Below are positions 1-6,919 of a stretch of 12,403 nt of DNA, one piece after another; position 1 is the stretch's first letter; each line of letters starts with the position of its first letter. The position numbers and the translations under genes were made by a program. This DNA comes from Pseudomonadota bacterium (GTDB lineage Bacteria > Pseudomonadota > Gammaproteobacteria > Xanthomonadales > Xanthomonadaceae): NCBI GenBank assembly GCA_023423855.1, contig JAFAEU010000294.1, positions 1 to 12,403 on the forward strand, given 5' to 3'. The notes below the pieces were generated by a model, which was not told the DNA's origin, ran no database searches, and worked only from the letters and a program-made list of their open reading frames with translations.

Positions 1-3000
1 ACCCTGCCCCGCAGCAGCCCGCCGCGCAGCAGACCCCGGCCACCGGCCAGGATGCTTCCACGCTCGACACCATCGTCGTCACGGGCCTGCGCAACAGCCT
101 CGAGAACTCGATGGGGATCAAGCGCGACACCAGCTGTGTCGTCGACGCGATCAGCGCCGAGGACATCGGCAAGTTCCCCGACACCAACCTCGCCGAGTCG
201 CTGCAGCGCGTCACCGGCATCTCGATCGAGCGCCGCAACGGCGAGGGCGCGCAGGTCACGGCGCGCGGCTTCGGCCCGGGCTTCAACATGGTCACGCTCA
301 ACGGTCGCCAGGTCCCGGGCGCCGACGGCTACTCCAACGGTGACTCGGTCACCGGCGGCGTGGGTTCGGGCACCCGCGGCTTCAACTTCGCCCAGCTCGC
401 GTCCGAGGCGATCAGCGGCATCACGGTGTTCAAGACCGGTCGCGCCAACTCGCCCAGCGGCGGCATCGGCGCCACCATCGACATCCTGACCGGTCGTCCG
501 CTCGACCAGGCGCCGGGCCTGAACTTGAACGCCGGCCTCAAGCTCGGCTCCGACCAGTCGCAGACGATCGGTTCCAGCATCACGCCGGAACTGTCCTCGA
601 TCCTCAGCTACGCCAGCCCCGACAAGCGTTGGGGCGCCAGCCTCAGCACCAGCTTCCAGACGCGCAGGGGCGGCGACGTCCAGGCCACCGAGAACCAGTG
701 GAATATCCGCCAGTGGACCGGTGCCGACAATGCGTTCCGCTCCGACATCAACATCGTCAACGCGCCGCAGGTCGGCGACCTCTACACCATCCCCAATGAC
801 CTGCGCTATGCGTTCTCCAACTTCGAGCGCACGCGCATCAACAGCCAGGCGGTGCTGCAGTTCGCGCCGACCGATGCGCTGACCCTGACCCTGGACTACA
901 CCTACTCCAGCAACGAACTCACCGAGGACCGCGCCGAGCAGGGCATCTGGCTGAACCAGGGCGGCGGCTTCACCCACATCGAGTTCGACACCAGTGGCGC
1001 GGTCGCGGTGCCGGTCTACATCCGCGAGGTGACCGGCCACAAGGACTTCGGCTACGAGCAGCAGCGCAACGAGCAGAAGTTCACGCTGGACTCGATCGGC
1101 TTCAACGCCGACTGGCAGGTGACCGACCGCTTCAACCTGTCCTTCGACGCCCACAACTCGAAGACCCAGAGTCTGCCGAACGACCCGATCACCGGCGCCA
1201 GCGCAACCTTCTTCAGCCTGGCCGGCACCAATGCCGTCGGCGGCACCCGCAACTGCACCGGCGCCTACTGCGACGGCAACTGGGCGCAGGAGCTCTACTT
1301 CAACAACGGCCTGCCGATCGGCGCGCGCACCTGGTTCCCGTCGCAGACGGCCGCACTGGCCAATGCCAACGGTGTGGTCAATCCTGACTTCCCGGCCGGC
1401 CAGGTCGGTTCGCAGGTCCGGCGCATCTGGTACACGCGCCAGGAAAGCGAGGTCAAGCAGGGCCGCATCGACGGCTCGCTTGAGTTCGACAACGGCCGCT
1501 TCCAGTTCGGCCTCGACTCCTCGAAGGTGTCGATGCGCCGCTTGAACTCGAACGACAACTATGCCGCGCTCGGTGACTGGGGCGTGGCCAACGTCGGCAA
1601 CGAGCCGGGCATGCTGGCGCTGCTGAACCCGATCAGCATCGTGGGCATGTTCAACGACTTCGACACCAGCGGCGCCGCGCCCGGCGCATGGTGGGGCAAT
1701 GCCAGCCAGCTGGCGGCGTGGGCGTCGGAGGTCTACGGCGTGCCGACCACCTACGGCGCGAACCTGGCGAACAACGACCTGATCGAGGAAAAGACAAACG
1801 CCGTCTACCTGCAGTACGAGTGGAACGGCGAACTGGGCAGCCTGCCGGCCAACCTGGTCATCGGCGCGCGCTACGAGCAGACCGACATCACCTCGACCTC
1901 GCAGGTCACGATCCCGCAGTCGATCGTGTGGCAGGACGACAACGACTTCACCCGGCTCAATTCCTCCTCGATGCAGCCGTTCGCAGAGGAATCCAGCTAC
2001 AACTACCTGCTGCCCAACCTGGACTTCAGCGTTGACTTCACCAGCGACCTGAAGGGCCGCGTCTCGCTCAGCCAGACGATCGCGCGCGCGCCCTACGGCA
2101 ACCTGTACGCGGGGCCGAATCCGGGCAACCCGACCGGCTCGGTGTTGGTCAACCCGACCATGCGCGCGGCCGGCACTGCGCAGAACCCTGCGCTTCTGCC
2201 GCTCGAGTCCGACAACGTCGACCTCGCGCTGGAATGGTATTTCGCGCCGTCCAGCTATGTCTCGCTCACGTTCTGGGACAAGCGGGTCGACAACTTCATC
2301 GGCAACACCGTGGTCCAGGAAAGCCTGTACGGGCTGACCGACCCGACCTCGGGCCCCGATGCGCAGGCGGCACTGGCGTTCCTGCAGAGCGCGGCCTGCG
2401 TCAGCCAGGTCACCGCCGCCGGCAACGACCCGAACATCTGCTCGGCCAACAACGTCGCGCTGTTCACCGCGCTGGCGATGCTCCGCAACGAGGCGGCCAC
2501 CGGCGGCCTGGCGGCCTACAACGGCAGCGACGCGCAGTGGCAGGCGATCGCCACCGCCTACGACATCGTGGGCGAGGCCGACGACCCGCTCTACATGTTC
2601 AACGTCAACCGCCCGGTCAACCAGCAGAAGGCGAGGATCCACGGCTGGGAGCTGGGCGGGCAGTACTTCTTCGGCGACAGCGGGTTCGGCGTCGCCGCCA
2701 ACTACACGCTCGTCAAGGGCGACGTGGGCATCGACGACGCGGCGGCTCCGGGCGTGAACCAGTTCGCCCTGACCGGCCTGAGCGATACCGCCAACGCCGT
2801 GTTCATGTACGAGAAGTACGGCTGGTCGGCGCGACTGGCCTGGAACTGGCGCGACAAGTACCTGATTGCCGCGAACCAGAACGGGTCCAACACCAACCCG
2901 TACTACGTCGAGGAATACCAGCAGTGGGACCTGAGCGTGAGTTACCGGTTCAATGACCAGTGGTCGGCTGGCTTCGAGGCGATCAACCTGACCGGCGAGG

Positions 3001-3092
3001 ACGTGCGCTGGCACTCCCGCACCGAGAACATGATGGTCAAGTTGATCGACCAGAGCCCGCGTTACATGGTGGGACTCCGTTACAGCTTCTGA
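1..3092 (+). CDS. TonB-dependent receptor, 5'-truncated by window edge
   Basis: Outer-membrane, ligand-gated beta-barrel importer energised by TonB-ExbBD. The reading frame is open from base 3 with no start codon, so the signal peptide and true start lie upstream; about 1029 residues are visible. The first residues form a Pro/Gln/Ala-rich linker followed by a TonB box (LDTIVVTG, about bases 63-92). The plug domain follows: VVDAISAEDIGKFPDTN, LAESLQRVTGI, VTARGFGPGFNMVTLNGR and GGIGATIDI (about 138-485). The rest alternates aromatic-rich strands typical of a 22-strand barrel and ends in GLRYSF, the C-terminal aromatic signature of outer-membrane proteins. This is the large TBDR type that is abundant in Xanthomonadaceae and Caulobacter and often linked to carbohydrate or other organic ligands. 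Here it sits upstream of a SapC/halogenase cluster, which suggests its ligand is related to that pathway (inference). Cysteine pairs at 1254/1269 and 2397/2439 may be loop disulfides. Family is certain; ligand is unknown. Confidence 0.96.
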   Translation, partial: PAPQQPAAQQTPATGQDASTLDTIVVTGLRNSLENSMGIKRDTSCVVDAISAEDIGKFPDTNLAESLQRVTGISIERRNGEGAQVTARGFGPGFNMVTLNGRQVPGADGYSNGDSVTGGVGSGTRGFNFAQLASEAISGITVFKTGRANSPSGGIGATIDILTGRPLDQAPGLNLNAGLKLGSDQSQTIGSSITPELSSILSYASPDKRWGASLSTSFQTRRGGDVQATENQWNIRQWTGADNAFRSDINIVNAPQVGDLYTIPNDLRYAFSNFERTRINSQAVLQFAPTDALTLTLDYTYSSNELTEDRAEQGIWLNQGGGFTHIEFDTSGAVAVPVYIREVTGHKDFGYEQQRNEQKFTLDSIGFNADWQVTDRFNLSFDAHNSKTQSLPNDPITGASATFFSLAGTNAVGGTRNCTGAYCDGNWAQELYFNNGLPIGARTWFPSQTAALANANGVVNPDFPAGQVGSQVRRIWYTRQESEVKQGRIDGSLEFDNGRFQFGLDSSKVSMRRLNSNDNYAALGDWGVANVGNEPGMLALLNPISIVGMFNDFDTSGAAPGAWWGNASQLAAWASEVYGVPTTYGANLANNDLIEEKTNAVYLQYEWNGELGSLPANLVIGARYEQTDITSTSQVTIPQSIVWQDDNDFTRLNSSSMQPFAEESSYNYLLPNLDFSVDFTSDLKGRVSLSQTIARAPYGNLYAGPNPGNPTGSVLVNPTMRAAGTAQNPALLPLESDNVDLALEWYFAPSSYVSLTFWDKRVDNFIGNTVVQESLYGLTDPTSGPDAQAALAFLQSAACVSQVTAAGNDPNICSANNVALFTALAMLRNEAATGGLAAYNGSDAQWQAIATAYDIVGEADDPLYMFNVNRPVNQQKARIHGWELGGQYFFGDSGFGVAANYTLVKGDVGIDDAAAPGVNQFALTGLSDTANAVFMYEKYGWSARLAWNWRDKYLIAANQNGSNTNPYYVEEYQQWDLSVSYRFNDQWSAGFEAINLTGEDVRWHSRTENMMVKLIDQSPRYMVGLRYSF

Positions 3093-3131
3093 TACCAACC
3101 CTCTCCAGGGGTCGGAAGCTGTGAAGAGTGG

Positions 3132-3163
3132 GGGGCCGTTGCGCGCGCAGCGGCCCCTTTTTT
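3132..3163 (+). terminator. Rho-independent terminator after the TBDR gene
   Basis: The arms GGGGCCG (3132-3138) and CGGCCCC (3151-3157) form a perfect 7-bp GC stem. An inner TGCG/CGCA pairing (3140-3149) extends it. A run of six T follows directly (3158-3163). It lies 40 nt after the receptor stop codon and reads in the same direction, so it should end receptor transcription and separate it from the SapC gene set. Confidence 0.88.
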
Positions 3164-3184
3164 CTCTGGGGTCAGGGAACCCGG

Positions 3185-3273
3185 AAACCTTGTCATTTCG
3201 ACCGCAGGGAGAAATCCCGTTTCCGGCACAGGGAAAAGGAAGATTTCTCCCTGTGGTCGAAATGACAAGGTTT
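3185..3273. repeat. Long palindromic intergenic repeat (CATTTCGACC...GGTCGAAATG type)
   Basis: The left arm 3185-3216 and right arm 3242-3273 are inverted copies over 32 bp with a single mismatch (C/T), around a 25-nt loop. The core reads TTGTCATTTCGACC on one side and GGTCGAAATGACAA on the other. It is the kind of dispersed intergenic palindrome (REP- or MITE-like) seen in many GC-rich proteobacterial genomes. It has no coding content. It would form a very stable hairpin in RNA transcribed from either strand. There is no adjacent T-run, so it is not a classical terminator. Confidence 0.85.
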
Positions 3274-3400
3274 TCCTTCTTTCGCAACCCGTCGCTCGCC
3301 TCGTTTCCGGCGCGCAGCGGTGGCATGATGGTGGAAGAGTCGTGACGGGCGTCGAACGCGGCGGTGGGTCGCGTCGATGTTGCGACACAAGGGCACAGCT

Positions 3401-3404
3401 GGAG
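3401..3404 (+). promoter_or_regulatory. Ribosome binding site of the SapC-family gene
   Basis: GGAG lies 5 nt before the ATG at 3410. The earlier in-frame ATG at 3377 has no purine-rich stretch at a proper distance, and its extra residues (MLRHKGTAGAD) do not look like the family. The site therefore supports the start at 3410. Confidence 0.7.
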
Positions 3405-3409
3405 CCGAC

Positions 3410-4165
3410 ATGGCGCGATACGAACTGCTGGACAACGTGACCCACAAGGACCTGCGCGTGGTCATGAGCTTCGGCGCGGGCTTCGGCGACGCGGTGGGCA
3501 TGGTGCCGGCGTATCCCACCGAGTTCGCCGAGCTGCAGCGCGAGTACCCGATCTTCTTCCGCAAGGACGAAGGCAGCGGCGAGTACCAGGCCGTCGCGCT
3601 GCTGGGCTTCGACCACGGCGAGAACCTGTTCCTCAGGGGCGAGCGCTGGGGCGCGAGCTACCTGCCCGGCGCGGTGGCGCGCGGGCCGTTCCTGATCGGA
3701 TTCCAGGAGCAGCAGGTCGACGGCGAGCCGCGACGCACGCCGGTCATCCACGTCGACATGGAGCATCCGCGCGTGTCGCGCAACGGCGACGGGGTCGCGG
3801 TGTTCCTGCCGCAGGGCGGGCGCAGCCCCTATCTGGAGCACGTCACCACCGTGCTGGGCGGCATCAACGATGGCGTCGAGGCCGGCAGGGCCATGTTCGC
3901 CGCGCTCGATGCGCTGGCGCTGATCCAGCCCGTCGACGTGGACGTGCGCTTCGACGACGCGCGCGGCGCCAGCCTCACCGGCCTGCACGGCATCGACCGC
4001 GAGCGCCTGGCGGCGCTGGACGCGCAGCAGTTGCATTCGCTGCATCGGGACGGCTGGCTCGAGGGCGTCTACCTGGTGCTGTCGTCGTTGCACAACATGC
4101 GCCACCTCATCGCCGAGAAGCAGCGCCGCCTGCGCGAGCAGGCCGATGCGGAGCAGGCCGCCTGA
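3410..4165 (+). CDS. SapC family protein
   Basis: A 251-residue protein of the SapC family (PF07277), named after a Campylobacter fetus S-layer locus protein; its biochemical role is not established. Family-like segments are the N-terminal MARYELLDNVTHKDLRV, then PAYPTEFAELQREYPIFFRKD (about 28-48), ALLGFDHGENLF, and ARGPFLIGF followed by a C-terminal half ending in a charged helix (LIAEKQRRLREQADAEQ). No signal peptide or membrane segment is visible, so it is probably cytoplasmic. The start at 3410 is chosen over 3377 because of a GGAG 5 nt upstream. It is the first gene of a four-gene set and is separated from the next gene by 11 nt. SapC genes recurrently sit beside TBDR, cupin-like and tryptophan-halogenase genes in Xanthomonadaceae and Caulobacterales (from memory). 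That suggests a shared but unknown role with the halogenase. Confidence 0.92.
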   Translation: MARYELLDNVTHKDLRVVMSFGAGFGDAVGMVPAYPTEFAELQREYPIFFRKDEGSGEYQAVALLGFDHGENLFLRGERWGASYLPGAVARGPFLIGFQEQQVDGEPRRTPVIHVDMEHPRVSRNGDGVAVFLPQGGRSPYLEHVTTVLGGINDGVEAGRAMFAALDALALIQPVDVDVRFDDARGASLTGLHGIDRERLAALDAQQLHSLHRDGWLEGVYLVLSSLHNMRHLIAEKQRRLREQADAEQAA

Positions 4166-4176
4166 GCGCGATCGAC

Positions 4177-5199
4177 ATGGCCGAGATGTCCGCCAGCGTC
4201 CGCGTCTTCGAACAGTGCCGACCCGACGCGCTGCCGCTCGACGAGCTGCTGGCGGGCGGCGAACCCGCGCTGCTGCGGGGCATCGGCCGCGACTGGAGCC
4301 TGGTGCAGGCCGGCCTGCGGTCGACGCAGGCGGCGATGGACCACCTGCGCGAGCACTACAACGGCCGCCCGGTGCCGTACTCCTGGGGCCCGCCGGAAAC
4401 CGCCGGGCGCCCGTTCTACAGCGAGGACTTCACCGGCCTGAACACCGAGGCGCGGCGCGGCGGGCTGGACCGGGTGCTGGACGAGATCGCGGACCATCTC
4501 GACGATCCCCGGCCACCGACGTGGTATGTCGCCTCGCTGCTGGTTGACAACGTGCTGCCGGGCCTGCGCGCGGGCAACGACCTGGATTTCGCCGCGCACG
4601 GCGTGCAGGCGCCGCCGAGCATCTGGATCGGCAACCGCACCACCGCCTCCTGCCACTACGACGCGCTGAACAACATCGCCTGCTGCGCGGTCGGGCGCAG
4701 GCGGTTCACGCTGTTCCCGCCGGACCAGATCGGCAACCTGTATCCCGGGCCGCTGGAGCCGACGCCCGGCGGGCAGGCGGTGAGCATCGTCGATTTCGAC
4801 GCGCCGGACTTCGAACGCTTCCCGAGTTTCCGCGACGCGCTGGCGCAGGCGCGCCGCGTGGTGCTGGAGCCGGGCGACGCGGTCTTCATCCCCAGCATGT
4901 GGTGGCACCACGTGCAGGGGCTGGCGCCGTTCAACGTACTGGTCAACTACTGGTGGACCGGCATGCCGGCGCACATCCCGGCGCCGATGCTCGCGCTCTA
5001 CCACGCGCTGTGGGCCATCCGCGACCGGCCGGAGCGCGAAAAGCAAGCCTGGCGCGAGGTCTTCAACTACTACGTGTTCGGGCCCGCCGGGCGCGCGGGC
5101 GAACACCTGCCGGAGCCGGCGCGCAGGGTGCTCGGGCCGGTGGACGAGACGATGGCGCGGCAGCTGCGGGCGATGTTGATCGGGAAGTTGAATCGGTGA
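4177..5199 (+). CDS. Cupin-like (cupin_8 / JmjC-type) putative Fe(II)/2-oxoglutarate oxygenase
   Basis: A 340-residue protein of the cupin_8 (PF13621) group, related to factor-inhibiting-HIF and JmjC hydroxylases. These typically hydroxylate a protein or small-molecule substrate using Fe(II), O2 and 2-oxoglutarate. The metal triad is visible: H160-Y161-D162 in ASCHYDALNNI, and a distal His in MWWHHVQG (H244/H245). The segment AVGRRRFTLFPPDQIGNLYP after the HxD motif and LEPGDAVFIPSMWWHHV are standard family signatures. The N-terminal third (PALLRGI, WSLVQ) also matches the family layout. The ATG at 4177 is chosen; ATG 4186 is an alternative. Neither has a strong Shine-Dalgarno, and the gene starts 11 nt after the SapC stop, so translational coupling is likely. 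The stop codon lies inside a tandem heptamer repeat. It may be a hydroxylase of the pathway product or of a partner protein; the substrate is unknown. Confidence 0.92.
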   Translation: MAEMSASVRVFEQCRPDALPLDELLAGGEPALLRGIGRDWSLVQAGLRSTQAAMDHLREHYNGRPVPYSWGPPETAGRPFYSEDFTGLNTEARRGGLDRVLDEIADHLDDPRPPTWYVASLLVDNVLPGLRAGNDLDFAAHGVQAPPSIWIGNRTTASCHYDALNNIACCAVGRRRFTLFPPDQIGNLYPGPLEPTPGGQAVSIVDFDAPDFERFPSFRDALAQARRVVLEPGDAVFIPSMWWHHVQGLAPFNVLVNYWWTGMPAHIPAPMLALYHALWAIRDRPEREKQAWREVFNYYVFGPAGRAGEHLPEPARRVLGPVDETMARQLRAMLIGKLNR

Positions 5200-5269
5200 T
5201 TGGTGATTCGTGATTGGAGAACAGCCGAAGCGCCGGGCCTTTCCGCCTTTCCCGACCACCAATCACGAA
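5194..5269. repeat. Tandem heptamer repeat and inverted repeat between cupin and halogenase genes
   Basis: Three consecutive heptamers cGGTGAT, TGGTGAT and TCGTGAT (5194-5214) overlap the cupin stop codon TGA (5197-5199). The segment TTCGTGATTGG (5207-5217) recurs as a perfect 11-bp inverted copy CCAATCACGAA at 5259-5269, giving a hairpin with a 41-nt loop just upstream of the halogenase ribosome binding site (5277-5280). GGTGATTCG-like heptamer runs are familiar in Xanthomonadales intergenic regions. Here the repeat occupies most of the only long junction (89 nt) inside the gene set. It could attenuate or stabilise the mRNA (inference). Confidence 0.7.
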
Positions 5270-5276
5270 AGAACGT

Positions 5277-5280
5277 GGAG
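5277..5280 (+). promoter_or_regulatory. Ribosome binding site of the halogenase gene
   Basis: GGAG ends 8 nt before the ATG at 5289. The in-frame ATG at 5214 lies inside the repeat region, and its 25 extra residues have no family resemblance. The site therefore fixes the start at 5289. Confidence 0.75.
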
Positions 5281-5288
5281 AGCGAGTC

Positions 5289-6908
5289 ATGGGTGAAGCC
5301 AGGGTCCGCAAGGTCGTCATCGCCGGCGGCGGCACCGCCGGCTGGATCGCGGCGTGTGCGCTCACGCACCAGTTCCGCGACATGCTGGAGGTCACCCTGG
5401 TCGAGTCGGACCAGATCGGCACCGTCGGCGTGGGCGAGTCGACGGTGCCGACGATCCGCACCTTCCACAAGCTCCTGCAGATCGACGAGCGCGAGTTCAT
5501 GAGCGAGGTGGCGGCGAGCTTCAAGCTGTCGATCTCGTTCGAGAACTGGCTGCGGCCGGGCCACCACTACTTCCATCCGTTCGGCTACACCGGGCTGGGC
5601 ACCTGGTCGTGCGAGTTCCACCACTTCTGGCTCGACAGCCTGCGCCGCGGCATGAAATCGGATCTGGGCGACTACTGTCTGGAGACGGTGGCCTCGCGCG
5701 TGAACCGCTTCGCCCTGTTCGATGGCAACGAGGGCGGGGCGCAGCAGTGGTCGACGCGCTGGGCGCGCTCGCCGATGTCGCCGGACCGGCTGGAGGTCAA
5801 CTATGCCTACCACTTCGACGCCGCGCTCTACGCCGCCTACATGCGGCGCAAGTGCGAGGGTTTCGGCCTGACCCGCGTGGAGGGCAAGATCCGCGAGGTG
5901 CGGCAGCATCCGGAGAGGGGCTTCGTGCAGGCGCTGGTGCTGGAGGACGGGCAGGTCGTGGAAGGCGACCTGTTCATCGACTGCACCGGCGGCCGCGCCG
6001 TGCTCAGCGAGCAGACGCTCAAGACCGGCTACGAGGACTGGAACCAGTGGCTGCCCTGCGACCGCGCGGTGGCGTGGCAGACCGAGGCGGACGGGCCGGC
6101 GGTGCCCTACACGCGAGCGATCGCGCACGAGGCCGGCTGGCACTGGAAGATCGCGCTGCAGCACCGGATCGGCTGCGGCATCGTGTTCTCCGGCGCGCAC
6201 ATGTCCGACGACGAGGCGCGCGCCAGGCTCGTCGCCGCCAATCCCGCCAAGCCGCTGCGCGACCCGTGGGTCATCCCGTTCCGCACCGGGCGCCGCCGCA
6301 AGGCCTGGAACAAGAACGTGATCGCGCTGGGCCTGGCCAGCGGCTTCATCGAGCCGCTGGAATCGACCAGCATCCACCTCACCATCAGCGCGGTGGCGCG
6401 CTTGCTGCACCTGTTCCCGGCCGACGGCATCGACGAGTCGCTGGTGCAGCGCTACAACGAGGTCAGCCGCGCCGAGATGGAGCACGTGCGCAACTTCATC
6501 ATCCTGCACTACCACCTCAACCAGCGCGACGAACCGCTGTGGCAGGACGTGCGTGCGATGTCGCTGCCGCCGGAGCTTGCCCACCGCATCCAGGTGTTCC
6601 GCGACCGCGCCCACGCCTGGCAGGGCGAGGACGAGCTGTTCCGCCTGGATTCCTGGACCCACGTGATGCTGGGCCAGGGCGTGGTGCCGAAGCAGTACCA
6701 GCAACTGGCGCGGGCGCTGCCGGACGCCGACCTGCGGCGGCTGTTCGACGCGATCCGGCAGCCGATCGACGGCGCGGTGGCGGCGATGCCCACGCACCAG
6801 CAGTTCCTGGACCGCTACTGCAAGGCCCCGCAGTCGGCGTGGGACCTGATGCACCAACGGGCGCAGGCGCACGCGCGGGTCACCGCGCAGTCGCAGGTGC
6901 CGGGCTAG
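5289..6908 (+). CDS. Flavin-dependent tryptophan-halogenase family protein
   Basis: A 539-residue enzyme of the tryptophan halogenase family (PF04820). These enzymes use FADH2, O2 and halide to form HOCl or HOBr, which is relayed through a tunnel to halogenate an aromatic ring. The FAD-binding GGGTAGW lies at residues 13-19 and GVGESTVPTI at about 47-56. The catalytic lysine falls at K79 (ASFKLSISFENW), the same number as in PrnA/RebH. The catalytic glutamate of PLEST is E358. The signature WxWxIP is altered: residues 284-289 read W-H-W-K-I-A, with Ala replacing the usual Pro. A C-terminal helical region follows (FRDRAHAW, QGVVPKQY). No flavin reductase is encoded nearby, so FADH2 would come from elsewhere. 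Members of this family in Xanthomonas have, as I recall, shown preference for bromide and indole-type test substrates. The true substrate here is unknown; free tryptophan is not assured. DUF6445 begins 11 nt downstream. Confidence 0.95.
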   Translation: MGEARVRKVVIAGGGTAGWIAACALTHQFRDMLEVTLVESDQIGTVGVGESTVPTIRTFHKLLQIDEREFMSEVAASFKLSISFENWLRPGHHYFHPFGYTGLGTWSCEFHHFWLDSLRRGMKSDLGDYCLETVASRVNRFALFDGNEGGAQQWSTRWARSPMSPDRLEVNYAYHFDAALYAAYMRRKCEGFGLTRVEGKIREVRQHPERGFVQALVLEDGQVVEGDLFIDCTGGRAVLSEQTLKTGYEDWNQWLPCDRAVAWQTEADGPAVPYTRAIAHEAGWHWKIALQHRIGCGIVFSGAHMSDDEARARLVAANPAKPLRDPWVIPFRTGRRRKAWNKNVIALGLASGFIEPLESTSIHLTISAVARLLHLFPADGIDESLVQRYNEVSRAEMEHVRNFIILHYHLNQRDEPLWQDVRAMSLPPELAHRIQVFRDRAHAWQGEDELFRLDSWTHVMLGQGVVPKQYQQLARALPDADLRRLFDAIRQPIDGAVAAMPTHQQFLDRYCKAPQSAWDLMHQRAQAHARVTAQSQVPG

Positions 6909-6910
6909 GA
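6907..6910 (+). promoter_or_regulatory. Ribosome binding site supporting a GTG start
   Basis: AGGA overlaps the halogenase TAG stop codon and ends 9 nt before an in-frame GTG at 6920. No ATG gives a full-length DUF6445 protein in this frame, so this site is the main support for the GTG start and for translational coupling. Confidence 0.6.
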
Positions 6911-6919
6911 CCCGCAGCA

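Noticed and set aside
3080..4105. A 341-codon minus-strand frame across the palindrome and SapC gene
   Set aside because: Part of it translates the palindromic repeat and the rest is antisense to SapC. There is no RBS or domain.
3364..4176. Upstream extension of the cupin-like frame
   Set aside because: It overlaps the SapC gene in another frame. The residues before the ATG at 4177 are Arg/Gly-rich and unlike the family.
5070..6872. A 600-codon open frame on the minus strand
   Set aside because: It is antisense to the halogenase and cupin genes, with low-complexity Arg/His/Leu composition and no recognisable domain.
5354..6919. Upstream extension of the DUF6445 frame by over 500 codons, suggesting a giant fusion
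   Set aside because: The extension overlaps the halogenase in another frame and is Arg/Ala/Gly-rich noise. Family similarity starts only after about 6940, and GTG 6920 has an RBS.
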